This document shows, in pieces, positions 48,233 through 59,313 of a stretch of DNA of 64,000 nucleotides. The notes beneath the pieces were generated by a model. It was not told where the DNA came from. It saw nothing but the letters and a program-made list of their open reading frames with translations, and ran no database searches. The first letter of the stretch is position 1, and each line of letters begins with the position of its first letter. Made by a program: the position numbers and the translations under genes. The stretch comes from CANKHA01 sp963750965 (GTDB taxonomy: Bacteria; Pseudomonadota; Alphaproteobacteria; Rhizobiales; Xanthobacteraceae): NCBI GenBank assembly GCA_963750965.1, contig CAVVSK010000009.1, positions 1 through 64,000 on the forward strand, read 5' to 3'.

Positions 48233-48366
48233 GGCACGCGGAGGATTCACCGCTGGTGTGAATTTGCAATCTCTTTCCCGCCGCGCGACAATAAGTCGGC
48301 GGCAAGACAAGCCCGAACTCAACGTGCGCAAAACAAAAGCCGGGAAGGAAAACTGAGGAGTTCGCG

Positions 48367-49614
48367 ATGCTTTCGAAGGAAGACAACGATTCGCTCACCC
48401 GCGTCGGGCCGGGCACGCCGATGGGCGAGCTCATGCGCCGCTACTGGATTCCGGCAGCGTTTTCACATCAGGTGCCAAAGCCCGATGCGCCGCCGATCCG
48501 CGTCCGGCTTATGGGCGAGAACCTCGTTCTCTTCCGCGACACGCAGGGGCGCCTGGGCCTGCTCGACGAGCGCTGTCCGCACCGCACCGCGTCTTTGTTC
48601 TACGGCCGCAACGAAGAGAATGGGCTGCGCTGCGTCTATCACGGCATCAAGTTCGACGTGGCCGGCAATTGTGTCGATCTGCCTTGCGTCCCGCAAATTC
48701 CGGTTGTGCAGCACCAGAGCGTCAAATCCTACATGAAGGCGAAAGCCTATCCCTGCATCGAGCGCGGGGACGTGATCTGGACCTATATGGGCCCGCCGGA
48801 GTTCAAGCCGGCATTCCCCGATCTGGAATGGACCGCCGTGCCGGCCGCGCAGCGCTTCGCCACCCGCCACATCCAGGAATGCAACTGGCTGCAGGGACTG
48901 GAAGGCGGCTTCGACGCCACGCACCTGTCGTTCCTGCATGGTGGCGATTCCGAAAAAAGCCGGCGCATCGTGGCCACGCTCTATGAGGTCATGCCCACCG
49001 ATTTCGGTTTTGTCGTCGCCACCGGCCGCGAGCCCGAGAACGGCCCGGTCATGTGGAACATGAACGTGATGCTGATGCCGTTCCACAAGATCATCTCGTC
49101 TATTCCGCACGCCGCACATGTCTGGGCGCCGATCGATGACGAAACCACGATGCTTTACAGCATCAATTTCCATCCCTCCCGGGCGCTCACCGACGAGGAC
49201 CTGGCGCGGGAGAAGAGCTGGCGCGGCATCCATACCGAAAACATTCCGGGCAGCGATCACGCCATCCGCAACAAGGCCAATGATTACCTGATCGATCGCG
49301 AATTGCAGGCGAGCGGGCAGTCCTACACCGGGATGAAAGGTCTCGGCACCCAGGATTGCGCGATCCAGGAATCCATGGGGCCGGTCTCCGATCGCACGCT
49401 GGAACATCTCGTTCCAAGCGATGCGGCGATCGTGAAGATCCGTAAGTTGCTTCTGCAGGCATTGAAGGATCATGCCGACGGCAAGCCATTGCCCGGCATG
49501 AAACCGGAAAGTTATCGCGTGCGCTCGGCGCGGGTTGAACTGCCAAAAGGCGCGCCGGTCGCCGAGGCGGTGGAGCGCAGCGTCCGGCTCGATACCCCGG
49601 TCGCTGCAGAATAA
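48367..49614 (+). CDS. Rieske [2Fe-2S] oxygenase, phthalate-dioxygenase type
   Basis: 415 aa; the alpha-only form of ring-hydroxylating oxygenase. Rieske ligands C70-P-H72 and C89-V-Y-H92. The mononuclear iron site is suggested by GGFDATHLSFLHGG (D183, H186, H191) and a later Asp. Sequence style (GELMRRYWIPAAFSHQV, RVRLMGENLVLFRDTQGRLG) resembles phthalate 4,5-dioxygenase and related aromatic-acid demethylases. It needs a reductase, which is not in the window. It opens a three-gene cluster with a ThDP enzyme and a Bug receptor. Confidence 0.88.
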   Translation: MLSKEDNDSLTRVGPGTPMGELMRRYWIPAAFSHQVPKPDAPPIRVRLMGENLVLFRDTQGRLGLLDERCPHRTASLFYGRNEENGLRCVYHGIKFDVAGNCVDLPCVPQIPVVQHQSVKSYMKAKAYPCIERGDVIWTYMGPPEFKPAFPDLEWTAVPAAQRFATRHIQECNWLQGLEGGFDATHLSFLHGGDSEKSRRIVATLYEVMPTDFGFVVATGREPENGPVMWNMNVMLMPFHKIISSIPHAAHVWAPIDDETTMLYSINFHPSRALTDEDLAREKSWRGIHTENIPGSDHAIRNKANDYLIDRELQASGQSYTGMKGLGTQDCAIQESMGPVSDRTLEHLVPSDAAIVKIRKLLLQALKDHADGKPLPGMKPESYRVRSARVELPKGAPVAEAVERSVRLDTPVAAE

Positions 49615-49687
49615 GCTGTCGCGCCGGCGTCAACATCGCTGGCGCGCCCACCTGCCTTCCTGTTGATCTCCAATCGAAAGAGCACAA

Positions 49688-51340
49688 ATGAAGGGCGCCG
49701 ATGTCGTCGCAGAAATCCTCAAGCGCGAAGGAACCGAGTTCCTCGCCTGCTATCCGCGCAATCCGCTGATCGACGCCTGCGCGGAGCTCGATATCCGCCC
49801 CATCCTTTGCCGGCAGGAACGTATCGGCGTCGGCATGGCCGACGGCTTCAGCCGCATCCGTGCGGGCAAGCAGAATGGTGTCTTCGCCGCCCAGCATGGC
49901 CCTGGCATTGAAAATGCCTTCGCCGGCGTGGCGCAGGCCTATTCGGAAAATGTGCCTGTGCTGGTGATACCGGCCGGTTTTCCCGGCGAACGTCAGTACA
50001 TCACGCCGACATTTCGCGCCGCCGAAGTCTATGCGCCCGTAACCAAATATTCGGCGATGGCGTCCTCGGTGCAGGAACTGCCGCATGTGATGCGGCGGGC
50101 CTATCAGGCAATGCGCAGTGGCAAACCGGGTCCGGTTCTGGTGGAGGTTCCGAACCCCGTGTTCGATGCGACCTTCGAGGGCACGCTCGATTACAAGCCG
50201 GTGCCGGTGATGCGCAGCGCGCCCGATCCGGAAGCGGTGAAGGACGCAGCGCGTTTGCTGCTCGCGGCCAAGCACCCGGTGATCTGGGCGGGGCAGGGCG
50301 TACATTACGCCGAAGCGGGCGAGCGGCTGGCGGCGCTGGCTGAATTAATCCCTGCGCCGGTGGCGGCAACCAACCCGGGCAAGAGCGCGATCGCCGAAAG
50401 CCATCCACTTGCCCTCGGCGCGTCGACGCGGTCCAGCCCGAAAATGTATTACGAGTTTCTTCACCGCGCGGATCTTGTGCTCGCGATCGGCTCCAGCCTA
50501 ACCAAGACGTCCTTCGGCCCTGCCATGCCGAAAGGCAAAAAGATTATTCACTCCACCAACGATCCCTCCGACATCAACAAGGATCATCGCGCCGAGCTTG
50601 GGCTGGTCGGCGATGCGGCCCTGGTGATCGATGCGTTGATTGAAGAGATCGGTCGACAGAAGCAGGGTGGCCGCGGCGCGGCCGACGCGCTCACGGCGCT
50701 GAAAGAGGAAATCGCGGGAATCAAGAAAGCCTGGCTGCAGGAATGGGCGAAGTTCCTCGATTCTGACGAAGTGCCGATCAACCAGTACCGGGTCATCCGC
50801 GACCTTCTGCGCACCGTCGACCGGGATAACGTGATCATCACCCATGATTCGGGCAGCCCGCGCGAGCAGCTGCTGCCGTTTTGGGAAACCACCGTGCCGC
50901 ATTCCTACATGGGTTGGGGCAAATCGACGCAATTGGGATACGGCCTGGGCCTTGCCATGGGCGCCAAACTGGCGGCGCCGGAAAAACTCTGCATCAATGT
51001 CATGGGCGACAGTTCCTTCGGCATGAGCGGAATGGATATCGAAACCGCATCGCGTAACGACATCGGTATTCTCACGGTCGTGTTCAATAACGGCGTGATG
51101 GCTTGCGAGCGTCATGTGCTCGAAACCTCGACGCGGAAATACGGCGCGCTGACAGTCGGCGGGAATTACACCAAGGTCGCCGAGGGACTGAATGTGCCGG
51201 CGATACGGGTGGAAAAACCCGCGGATATCGTGCCGGCGATCAAACAGGCGATCAAAACGACTGAGAGTGGCAAGCCGTTCCTGCTCGAGATCATCGCCAA
51301 GGAAGGATACGATTTCTCACGTTACGGATCGCGCGATTAA
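49688..51340 (+). CDS. Thiamine-diphosphate enzyme, acetolactate synthase-like
   Basis: 550 aa with the three-domain plan of the ThDP superfamily: PYR domain with catalytic Glu (CRQERIGVGMADGFSR, E44), middle domain (ARLLLAAKHPVIWAGQGVHY) and PP domain with the ThDP motif at about 440 (MGDSSFGMSGMDIETASRND then GILTVVFNN). The motif starts GDS rather than GDG, as in some oxalyl-CoA decarboxylases. No FAD-binding or small-subunit partner is seen, so a decarboxylase or lyase acting on a 2-oxo acid is likelier than acetolactate synthesis. Between a Rieske oxygenase and a Bug receptor, it probably joins a small aromatic- or keto-acid catabolic route. Confidence 0.82.
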   Translation: MKGADVVAEILKREGTEFLACYPRNPLIDACAELDIRPILCRQERIGVGMADGFSRIRAGKQNGVFAAQHGPGIENAFAGVAQAYSENVPVLVIPAGFPGERQYITPTFRAAEVYAPVTKYSAMASSVQELPHVMRRAYQAMRSGKPGPVLVEVPNPVFDATFEGTLDYKPVPVMRSAPDPEAVKDAARLLLAAKHPVIWAGQGVHYAEAGERLAALAELIPAPVAATNPGKSAIAESHPLALGASTRSSPKMYYEFLHRADLVLAIGSSLTKTSFGPAMPKGKKIIHSTNDPSDINKDHRAELGLVGDAALVIDALIEEIGRQKQGGRGAADALTALKEEIAGIKKAWLQEWAKFLDSDEVPINQYRVIRDLLRTVDRDNVIITHDSGSPREQLLPFWETTVPHSYMGWGKSTQLGYGLGLAMGAKLAAPEKLCINVMGDSSFGMSGMDIETASRNDIGILTVVFNNGVMACERHVLETSTRKYGALTVGGNYTKVAEGLNVPAIRVEKPADIVPAIKQAIKTTESGKPFLLEIIAKEGYDFSRYGSRD

Positions 51341-51407
51341 CGAAATTAGGCCGTCAAGTGCTGAACGAAGCAAACCGCCAAGGCCGAACTAAATAGGGGA
51401 GAAGCAC

Positions 51408-52415
51408 ATGCTCCGCACAATCGTCGTTCTGGCTGCCTTGCACGTCGCGGTGTCGGCACAGGCGCAACCTTTCTTCGAAGGCAAAACCATCACCATCATC
51501 ACCAGCACGGGCTCCGGCGGAGGCTATGACGTCACCGCCCGGCTGGTCGCGCGACACATGCCGCGCTACATCCCCGGCAATCCGACGATGATCGTGCAGA
51601 ATATGCCGGGCGGCGGCAATGTGCTGGCCACCAATCACCTGTACACCATCGCGCCGAAGGATGGCACCGCGATCGCAACGCTGCATAACGCCATTCCACT
51701 GCACCAGGTGCTGGACGGCCACGGCGTGCGGTATGACGCGAGCAAGTTCAACTGGCTTGGCTCAACCGGATCGGAAAACGAGGTGGTCTTCACCTGGCAT
51801 ACCACCGGCGTCACCAACATCGAGGAGGCCAAGAAAAAAGAAGTCATCCTCGGCGGCACCGGCGCCGGGTCCGGCATCGTCATCATCCCGACCGCGATGA
51901 ACAATCTGCTCGGCACCAAATTCAAGATGGTGATGGGCTACAAGAGCTCGGAGGACCTTAACCTGGCTTTGCAGCGCGGAGAGGTTGAGGCCCGTGCCTT
52001 CAGCCTGACCTCGGTAAAAGGTCAGCGCTCCGATTGGGTGAAGGAGAAGAAGATCAACTTTATCGCGCAGGCCGGCGTTCATCGGGCGCATGAGCTGCCG
52101 GATGTGCCGCTCCTCACCGAGCTCGCCAAGAACGAGGAGGAGCGTGCGATCCTCACGCTGATATCCTCGCCGCCCAGCCTCGGCCGCCCCTTTACGGCAC
52201 CGCCGGATGTGCCCGCGGACCGGCTCGCCCTCCTGCGCCGGGCCTTCGCGGATACATTGAAGGACAAAGCTTTCCTCGAAGAGGCCGAAAAGCTGAAGCT
52301 GGACATCGAGCCGATGAGCGCCGAAGAGGTCACCAACATCGTCCGCGACGTGGTCAATGCCTCGCCGGAGGTGGTGGGCAAAGCCCGTGCCATGATGGGT
52401 AAAGAGGTGAAATAA
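51408..52415 (+). CDS. Bug/TctC-family solute-binding protein
   Basis: 335 aa. Signal peptide 1-19 (RTIVVLAALHVAVSAQA). Mature features: KTITIITSTGSGGGYDVTAR, GNPTMIVQNMPGGGNVLATN, GVRYDASKFNWLGSTGSENE. A periplasmic receptor for organic acids; no TctA/TctB genes are nearby. 68 nt after the ThDP gene, probably the same transcript. Similar in sequence to the 34138 receptor, so the two are paralogues on either side of the RNA polymerase block. Confidence 0.88.
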   Translation: MLRTIVVLAALHVAVSAQAQPFFEGKTITIITSTGSGGGYDVTARLVARHMPRYIPGNPTMIVQNMPGGGNVLATNHLYTIAPKDGTAIATLHNAIPLHQVLDGHGVRYDASKFNWLGSTGSENEVVFTWHTTGVTNIEEAKKKEVILGGTGAGSGIVIIPTAMNNLLGTKFKMVMGYKSSEDLNLALQRGEVEARAFSLTSVKGQRSDWVKEKKINFIAQAGVHRAHELPDVPLLTELAKNEEERAILTLISSPPSLGRPFTAPPDVPADRLALLRRAFADTLKDKAFLEEAEKLKLDIEPMSAEEVTNIVRDVVNASPEVVGKARAMMGKEVK

Positions 52416-52722
52416 GCCGACCTTCACCTCAACTTGCCGGCGGCCGCCCCCCGTCCTGCCACCCCGTCCTGCCGCCCGCCGGCAAAACCGCAGCACATTT
52501 GGCCCCCTTATATTGTTGTCGCGGCCATCCGGCCCGGACGAATCTATCCGGCGCCTTGGCAGGATAGGGTGTTGGCTGGGACGGGACGGAGGAGGGGGCA
52601 CGGCCCCCCAGAGGCGAGGCTTAAAAAGAAGCCGGAGCGACGCTTTGCGGGGCTCCCTGCCGTACCCATCCGCCGAATTCGTGCAAACCTCATTCCTGCC
52701 TGATTTTGCGGGCTTTTCTTCC
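52416..52722. other. Gene-free stretch before the str promoter
   Basis: 307 nt of GC-rich DNA. Neither strand has a reading frame with a ribosome site. Its right side is the upstream region of the str promoter. Confidence 0.5.
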
Positions 52723-52751
52723 TTGACACCCGGGGGGCGGGCCCGTACAAA
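52723..52751 (+). promoter_or_regulatory. Strong sigma-70-type promoter of the str operon
   Basis: TTGACA (52723-52728), exactly 17 nt, TACAAA (52746-52751). It lies about 270 nt before rpsL, leaving a long untranslated leader (about 52760-53023) that may carry ribosomal-protein feedback. This is the best promoter match in the window. Confidence 0.7.
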
Positions 52752-53023
52752 CCGCCTACTTTCCGGCAGGCGGTGAGCTTTTAGACGACCGGATTAAGAC
52801 GCGTCCAAGCGTCTCGATCCAAAAAGGCTCAAACGCTGCCTCTGACAGCCTGATGTCAGATACAACCGGCGCAAGACCGCGCGTTTTCGCGATGCGGTCC
52901 TCTGGAACGAAAGGCGCTCTTCCGCACACAAGGCGGATGGCGCGATTTCGTTTTGCGCGACGGTCTGCCGGCGAAACGTAACGATGCCGGGGCGCAAGCC
53001 CAAAACGCAAGTGAAGGCGAAGA

Positions 53024-53395
53024 ATGCCGACGATTAACCAATTGATCGCCAAGCCGCGGCGTCCGATGAAGGCCCGCAATAAGGTGCCGGCCCTGCAGGC
53101 GAGCCCGCAGAAGCGCGGCGTTTGCACGCGCGTCTACACCACCACCCCGAAGAAGCCGAACTCGGCGCTGCGCAAGGTGGCGAAGGTGCGGCTCACCAAC
53201 GGCTTCGAGGTGATCGGCTACATACCGGGTGAAGGCCATAACCTTCAGGAGCACTCGGTGGTGATGATCCGCGGCGGCCGCGTGAAGGATCTGCCGGGCG
53301 TGCGCTACCACATCCTGCGCGGCGTGCTCGACACCCAAGGCGTCAAGAACCGCAAACAGCGCCGTTCGAAATACGGCGCCAAGCGACCTAAGTAA
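53024..53395 (+). CDS. rpsL: 30S ribosomal protein S12
   Basis: 123 aa. PTINQLIAKPRRPMKARNKV; decoding-centre loop TTTPKKPNSALRKVAKVRL with the streptomycin-relevant K43, and GEGHNLQEHSVVMIRGGRVK. First gene of the str operon, 14 nt before rpsG. Confidence 0.96.
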   Translation: MPTINQLIAKPRRPMKARNKVPALQASPQKRGVCTRVYTTTPKKPNSALRKVAKVRLTNGFEVIGYIPGEGHNLQEHSVVMIRGGRVKDLPGVRYHILRGVLDTQGVKNRKQRRSKYGAKRPK

Positions 53396-53409
53396 TTCGG
53401 AGCTGATCG

Positions 53410-53880
53410 ATGTCCCGTCGCCACAGTGCGGAAAAGCGAGAGATCATGCCGGACCCGAAATTCGGGAACGCGGTGGTCACGAAATTCATGAATTCGGTGA
53501 TGTATGCGGGCAAGAAGTCCGTCGCCGAATCTATCGTTTATGGCGCGCTCGATTTGATCGAAGCCAAGACCAAGCAGCAGCCGCTGGGCGTATTCCAGCA
53601 GGCGCTCGACAATGTGATGCCGTCGATCGAAGTGCGCTCCCGCCGCGTCGGCGGCGCGACCTATCAGGTGCCGGTGGAAGTGCGGACCTCGCGCCGCCAG
53701 GCGCTTGGCATTCGCTGGATCATTTCGGCCGCGCGCGAGCGTAATGAAAAGACGATGACGGAGCGGCTCTCGGCTGAGCTGCTGGATGCGTCGAATAATC
53801 GGGGGAATGCCGTCAAGAAACGCGAAGACACGCACCGGATGGCGGAAGCCAATCGCGCGTTCTCGCATTATCGCTGGTAA
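53410..53880 (+). CDS. rpsG: 30S ribosomal protein S7
   Basis: 156 aa, intact. SRRHSAEKREIMPDPKFGNA, VVTKFMNSVMYAGKKSVAES and the C-terminal DTHRMAEANRAFSHYRW. Initiates assembly of the 30S head. 31 nt before fusA. Confidence 0.96.
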   Translation: MSRRHSAEKREIMPDPKFGNAVVTKFMNSVMYAGKKSVAESIVYGALDLIEAKTKQQPLGVFQQALDNVMPSIEVRSRRVGGATYQVPVEVRTSRRQALGIRWIISAARERNEKTMTERLSAELLDASNNRGNAVKKREDTHRMAEANRAFSHYRW

Positions 53881-53911
53881 CGGCGAACGGAAAGAAGAGG
53901 ACAAACCCCCC

Positions 53912-55987
53912 ATGCCCCGCGCCCATCCCATCGAGGACTACCGCAATTTCGGCATCATGGCGCATATCGATGCCGGCAAGACCACGACCACGGAGCGGAT
54001 TCTCTATTACACCGGCAAGAGCCACAAGATTGGCGAAGTGCATGACGGCGCCGCGACCATGGATTTCATGGAGCAGGAGCAGGAGCGCGGCATCACCATC
54101 ACGTCCGCCGCGACCACCGCGTTTTGGAAAGACAAGCGGCTCAACATCATCGACACCCCCGGCCACGTGGACTTCACCATCGAAGTAGAGCGCTCGCTGC
54201 GCGTGCTTGATGGCTGCGTTTGCGTGCTAGACGGCAACCAGGGCGTGGAGCCGCAGACCGAGACCGTTTGGCGTCAAGCCGACAAATACGAAGTTCCCCG
54301 CGTCGTCTTCGTCAACAAGATGGACAAGATAGGCGCCGATTTCGACAAATGCGTCGACGATCTCATCACCCGCGTCGCTGGCAACCCGGTCTGCATTCAG
54401 CTTCCGATCGGTGCCGAGAGTACCTTCAAGGGCATCGTCGACCTGGTGCGCATGAAAGCCGTCGTCTGGCTCGACGAAGCGCTCGGCGCCAAATATCACG
54501 ACGAAGAGATTCCGGCCGACCTCAAGGACAAGGCCGCCGAATACCGGATCAAGCTGATCGAGGCCGCCGTCGATCTCGATGACGAGGCGATGTCCGCCTA
54601 TCTCGACGGCAAGGAGCCGAGCGAGGCCACGTTGAAGCGGCTGATCCGCAAGGCGGTGGTCCAGCGCAAATTCGTGCCCGTTCTCTGCGGCTCCGCCTTC
54701 AAGAACAAAGGCGTGCAGCCACTGCTTGATGCGGTGGTCGACTACCTGCCGTCGCCGATCGAAAAGCCGCCGATCAAGGGCATCGATCCTGATACCGGCG
54801 AGGAAGTCATCCGCAAGCCGGACGACAACGAGCCGATGTCGCTGCTCGCCTTCAAGATCATGGACGACCCGTTCGTCGGCACCATCACCTTCTGCCGCAT
54901 CTATTCGGGCAAGCTCGAGAGCGGCACCGGCGTGGTCAACTCGACCAAGGAACGCAAAGAGCGCGTCGGCCGCATGCTGCTGATGCATGCGAATAACCGC
55001 GAAGACATCAAGGAAGCTTATGCCGGCGACATCGTCGCTCTGGCTGGCCTGAAGGAAGTGCGCACGGGCGACACCCTGTGCGACGCGAAGAAGCCGGTGA
55101 TTCTGGAAAAGATGGAATTCCCCGATCCGGTCATCGAGATTGCGATCGAGCCGAAGTCAAAGGCCGACCAGGAGAAGCTCGGCGTCGCCTTGGCCAAGCT
55201 TGCGGCAGAGGATCCGTCGTTCCGGGTTTCGACCGATCAGGAATCCGGCCAGACCATCCTGAAAGGGATGGGGGAACTGCATCTCGACATCAAGGTCGAT
55301 ATCCTCAAGCGCACCTATAAGGTGGATGCCAATATCGGCGCCCCGCAGGTGGCCTATCGCGAGAAGATCACCAAGCCGGTCACGGTCGACTACCAGCACA
55401 AGAAGCAGACCGGTGGCACCGGGCAATTCGCCCAGGTGAAGATCGTCGCCGAGCCGCTGCCGCCCGGTACCGGTTTTGTGTTTGAGAACGAGATCGTCGG
55501 CGGCGCGGTGCCGAAGGAATACATCCCGGGCGTCGAGAAGGGCCTGCAGTCGGTGCTCGGCGCCGGCATTTTGGCCGGCTTCCCGGTGGTGGACCTGAAG
55601 GTCTCGCTGATCGACGGCCGCTACCACGACGTCAACTCCTCGGCGCTGGCGTTCGAAATCGCCTCACGCGCTGCCTTGCGTGAAGCCTTGCAGAAAGGCG
55701 GCTCGGTGCTGCTTGAGCCGATCATGAAGGTCGAGGTGGTGACGCCGGAGGATTACACCGGCTCTGTCATCGGCGACCTGAATTCGCGGCGCGGCCAGAT
55801 CCAGGGCCAGGACATGCGCGGCAACGCCAACGTGATCAACGCGATGGTGCCGCTCGCCAACATGTTCGGTTACGTGAACAACTTGCGCTCAATGAGCCAG
55901 GGGCGCGCCACCTTCACGATGCAATTCGATCACTACGAGCAAGTGCCCCAGAACGTCGCGCAGGAAGTCCAGGCGAAATACGCCTGA
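53912..55987 (+). CDS. fusA: Elongation factor G
   Basis: 691 aa from ATG 53912; the longer frame is upstream read-through. G1 AHIDAGKTTTTERILYYTGK, G3 DTPGHVDFTIEVERSLRVLD, G4 NKMDKIGADF. GTPase that moves mRNA and tRNA after peptide-bond formation. Confidence 0.96.
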   Translation: MPRAHPIEDYRNFGIMAHIDAGKTTTTERILYYTGKSHKIGEVHDGAATMDFMEQEQERGITITSAATTAFWKDKRLNIIDTPGHVDFTIEVERSLRVLDGCVCVLDGNQGVEPQTETVWRQADKYEVPRVVFVNKMDKIGADFDKCVDDLITRVAGNPVCIQLPIGAESTFKGIVDLVRMKAVVWLDEALGAKYHDEEIPADLKDKAAEYRIKLIEAAVDLDDEAMSAYLDGKEPSEATLKRLIRKAVVQRKFVPVLCGSAFKNKGVQPLLDAVVDYLPSPIEKPPIKGIDPDTGEEVIRKPDDNEPMSLLAFKIMDDPFVGTITFCRIYSGKLESGTGVVNSTKERKERVGRMLLMHANNREDIKEAYAGDIVALAGLKEVRTGDTLCDAKKPVILEKMEFPDPVIEIAIEPKSKADQEKLGVALAKLAAEDPSFRVSTDQESGQTILKGMGELHLDIKVDILKRTYKVDANIGAPQVAYREKITKPVTVDYQHKKQTGGTGQFAQVKIVAEPLPPGTGFVFENEIVGGAVPKEYIPGVEKGLQSVLGAGILAGFPVVDLKVSLIDGRYHDVNSSALAFEIASRAALREALQKGGSVLLEPIMKVEVVTPEDYTGSVIGDLNSRRGQIQGQDMRGNANVINAMVPLANMFGYVNNLRSMSQGRATFTMQFDHYEQVPQNVAQEVQAKYA

Positions 55988-56046
55988 GCTTCGGCGCTCA
56001 ATGCAGACTGACTGTTACTTACTAAGGACCCGCACGGGAGAACGAC

Positions 56047-57237
<1,191 letters not shown>

Positions 57238-57291
57238 AGGACAGAGGCGGGGGGCGCCGAGCGCGCCCCTCTCTTCGTGGAGCAATCGTTC

Positions 57292-57600
57292 ATGAACGGC
57301 CAGAATATCCGGATCCGGCTCAAAGCCTTCGATCACCGCATCCTCGATGCGTCGACGCGCGAGATCGTCAACACGGCGAAGCGCACGGGCGCACAGGTGC
57401 GTGGGCCGATCCCGCTGCCGACCAAGATCGAGAAATTCACGGTTAACCGCTCGCCGCACATCGACAAGAAGAGCCGCGAGCAGTTCGAGATGCGCACACA
57501 CAAGCGCCTGCTCGATATCGTCGATCCGACGCCGCAAACAGTGGACGCGCTGATGAAGCTCGACCTAGCCGCCGGCGTGGACGTCGAGATCAAGTTGTAA
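57292..57600 (+). CDS. rpsJ: 30S ribosomal protein S10
   Basis: 102 aa from ATG 57292. NGQNIRIRLKAFDHRILDAS and RSPHIDKKSREQFEMRTHKR. Also NusE, partner of NusG. Opens the S10 operon. Confidence 0.96.
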   Translation: MNGQNIRIRLKAFDHRILDASTREIVNTAKRTGAQVRGPIPLPTKIEKFTVNRSPHIDKKSREQFEMRTHKRLLDIVDPTPQTVDALMKLDLAAGVDVEIKL

Positions 57601-57632
57601 GAGCAGGACAGAGAGAAGACAGGACAATGCCG

Positions 57633-58385
57633 ATGCGTTCCGGGGTGATCGCACAGAAGGTCGGAATGACGCGGGTCTTCACCGAGGCCGGCGAGCATGT
57701 GCCGGTGACGGTACTGCGCCTCGCGCAGTGCCAGGTCGTGGCGCACCGTACCAAGGATTCGAACGGCTACGTGGCGCTGCAACTTGGCGCCGGCGCGCGC
57801 CGGCCTGCGACGCTCAGCAAGGCTCAGCGCGGTCATTTCGCGGTGGCCAAGGTCGAGCCGAAACGCAAGCTGGCCGAGTTCCGCGTCAGCGATGACGCGG
57901 TGATTCCGGTCGGCGCGGAAATCACCGCCGATCATTTCATCGTCGGCCAGTTTGTCGACGTCACGGGGACCTCGATCGGCAAAGGCTTTGCCGGCGGCAT
58001 GAAGCGCTGGAATTTCGGCGGCCTGCGTGCTTCGCACGGCGTGTCGATCTCGCATCGCTCCATCGGCTCCACTGGCGGCCGTCAGGATCCCGGCAAGACC
58101 TTCAAGAACAAGAAGATGCCGGGCCACATGGGCGTCGACAAGATCACCACGCTCAATCTCAAGGTCGTGCAGACTGACGTTGAGCGCGGTCTCATCCTGG
58201 TCGAGGGCGCCGTGCCGGGCGCCAGGGGCGGCTGGATCACCGTACGCGACGCGGTGAAGAAAACGCTCCCCAAGGATGCTCCGAAGCCCGGAAAGTTCCG
58301 TCTGGCGGAAGGCGGCGACAAGGCTCCGGCTGAGACGCCCGCCGAGCAGAACGCGGCTCCTGCTGAAACGGCGGAGGGCGCGTGA
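57633..58385 (+). CDS. rplC: 50S ribosomal protein L3
   Basis: 250 aa from ATG 57633, chosen for AGGA 8 nt upstream (ATG 57627 in frame). RSGVIAQKVGMTRVFTEAGE; globular core GGMKRWNFGGLRASHGVSIS; acidic Ala/Pro tail after residue 225. Its stop overlaps rplD (TGATG). Confidence 0.95.
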   Translation: MRSGVIAQKVGMTRVFTEAGEHVPVTVLRLAQCQVVAHRTKDSNGYVALQLGAGARRPATLSKAQRGHFAVAKVEPKRKLAEFRVSDDAVIPVGAEITADHFIVGQFVDVTGTSIGKGFAGGMKRWNFGGLRASHGVSISHRSIGSTGGRQDPGKTFKNKKMPGHMGVDKITTLNLKVVQTDVERGLILVEGAVPGARGGWITVRDAVKKTLPKDAPKPGKFRLAEGGDKAPAETPAEQNAAPAETAEGA

Positions 58386-59005
58386 TGGAACTCAAAATGA
58401 CCACGCTCGAGGGCAAGGCGGCCGGTTCGGTCACGCTGTCCGATGAGATTTTCGGGCTTGAGCCGCGCAAGGATCTGATTCACCGCTGCATCAACTGGCA
58501 ACTCGCCAAGCGCCGGGCCGGCACCCACAAGGTGAAGGGCCGCGCGGAAATCTGGCGCACCGGCAAGAAAATATCGCGCCAGAAGGGCGGCGGCACCGCG
58601 CGTCACGGTTCGCACCGCGTCAACCTGTTCCGCGGCGGCGGCCGTTCTTTCGGTCCAGTCGTGCGCAGCCACGAGCATGACCTGCCAAAGAAGGTACGCG
58701 CGCTCGCACTGCGCCACGCACTCTCGGCCAAGGCCAAGGACGGCGGCATCATCATCTTGGAAACGGCGACGGTGAAGGACGGCAAGACCAAGGAACTGCG
58801 CACGCGCTTTGGCAAGCTCGGACTGGAGAACGCGCTGATCATCGACGGCACCCAGGTCGAAGCCACTTTCGCCAATGCCGCTCGCAACATTCCGAACATC
58901 GATGTGCTGCCGGTGCAGGGCATCAACGTCTACGACATTCTGCGGCGTCAGAAGCTTGTTCTCACCAAGGCCGCCCTCGATGCGTTGGAGGCGCGCTTCA
59001 AATGA
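58385..59005 (+). CDS. rplD: 50S ribosomal protein L4
   Basis: 206 aa from ATG 58385. Exit-tunnel loop KKISRQKGGGTARHGSHRVN and RGGGRSFGPVVRSHEHDLPK. In E. coli it also represses its operon. Overlaps rplW by 4 nt. Confidence 0.95.
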   Translation: MELKMTTLEGKAAGSVTLSDEIFGLEPRKDLIHRCINWQLAKRRAGTHKVKGRAEIWRTGKKISRQKGGGTARHGSHRVNLFRGGGRSFGPVVRSHEHDLPKKVRALALRHALSAKAKDGGIIILETATVKDGKTKELRTRFGKLGLENALIIDGTQVEATFANAARNIPNIDVLPVQGINVYDILRRQKLVLTKAALDALEARFK

Positions 59006-59301
59006 CAACCAAGGATCCGCGCCACTACGACGTCATCCTTTCTCCGGTGATCACCGAGAAAGCGACCATTGCGTCGGAAAGAAATCAAGTCGTGTTCAAG
59101 GTCGCCCGCACGGCGACCAAGCCGCAGATCAAGGAAGCGGTGGAGAAGCTCTTCGACGTCAAGGTCCTGAGCGTCAACACCCACATCCGCAAGGGCAAGG
59201 TGAAGGCCGCGCGCGGAAGCCTTGGTGTGCAGTCGGACGTCAAGCGCGCGATCGTGACTCTCGAGGAAGGTCACCGGATCGACGTGACGACGGGTTTGTA
59301 A
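59002..59301 (+). CDS. rplW: 50S ribosomal protein L23
   Basis: 99 aa. DVILSPVITEKATIASERNQ and NTHIRKGKVKAARGSLGVQS. Docking site for trigger factor and SRP near the tunnel exit. Confidence 0.95.
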   Translation: MTTKDPRHYDVILSPVITEKATIASERNQVVFKVARTATKPQIKEAVEKLFDVKVLSVNTHIRKGKVKAARGSLGVQSDVKRAIVTLEEGHRIDVTTGL

Positions 59302-59313
59302 GGAACGTAAGCG

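Noticed and set aside
49688..51340. Acetolactate synthase large subunit (ilvB/ilvI)
   Set aside because: No small subunit nearby, GDS instead of GDG motif start, and a catabolic neighbourhood; kept as a general ThDP enzyme.
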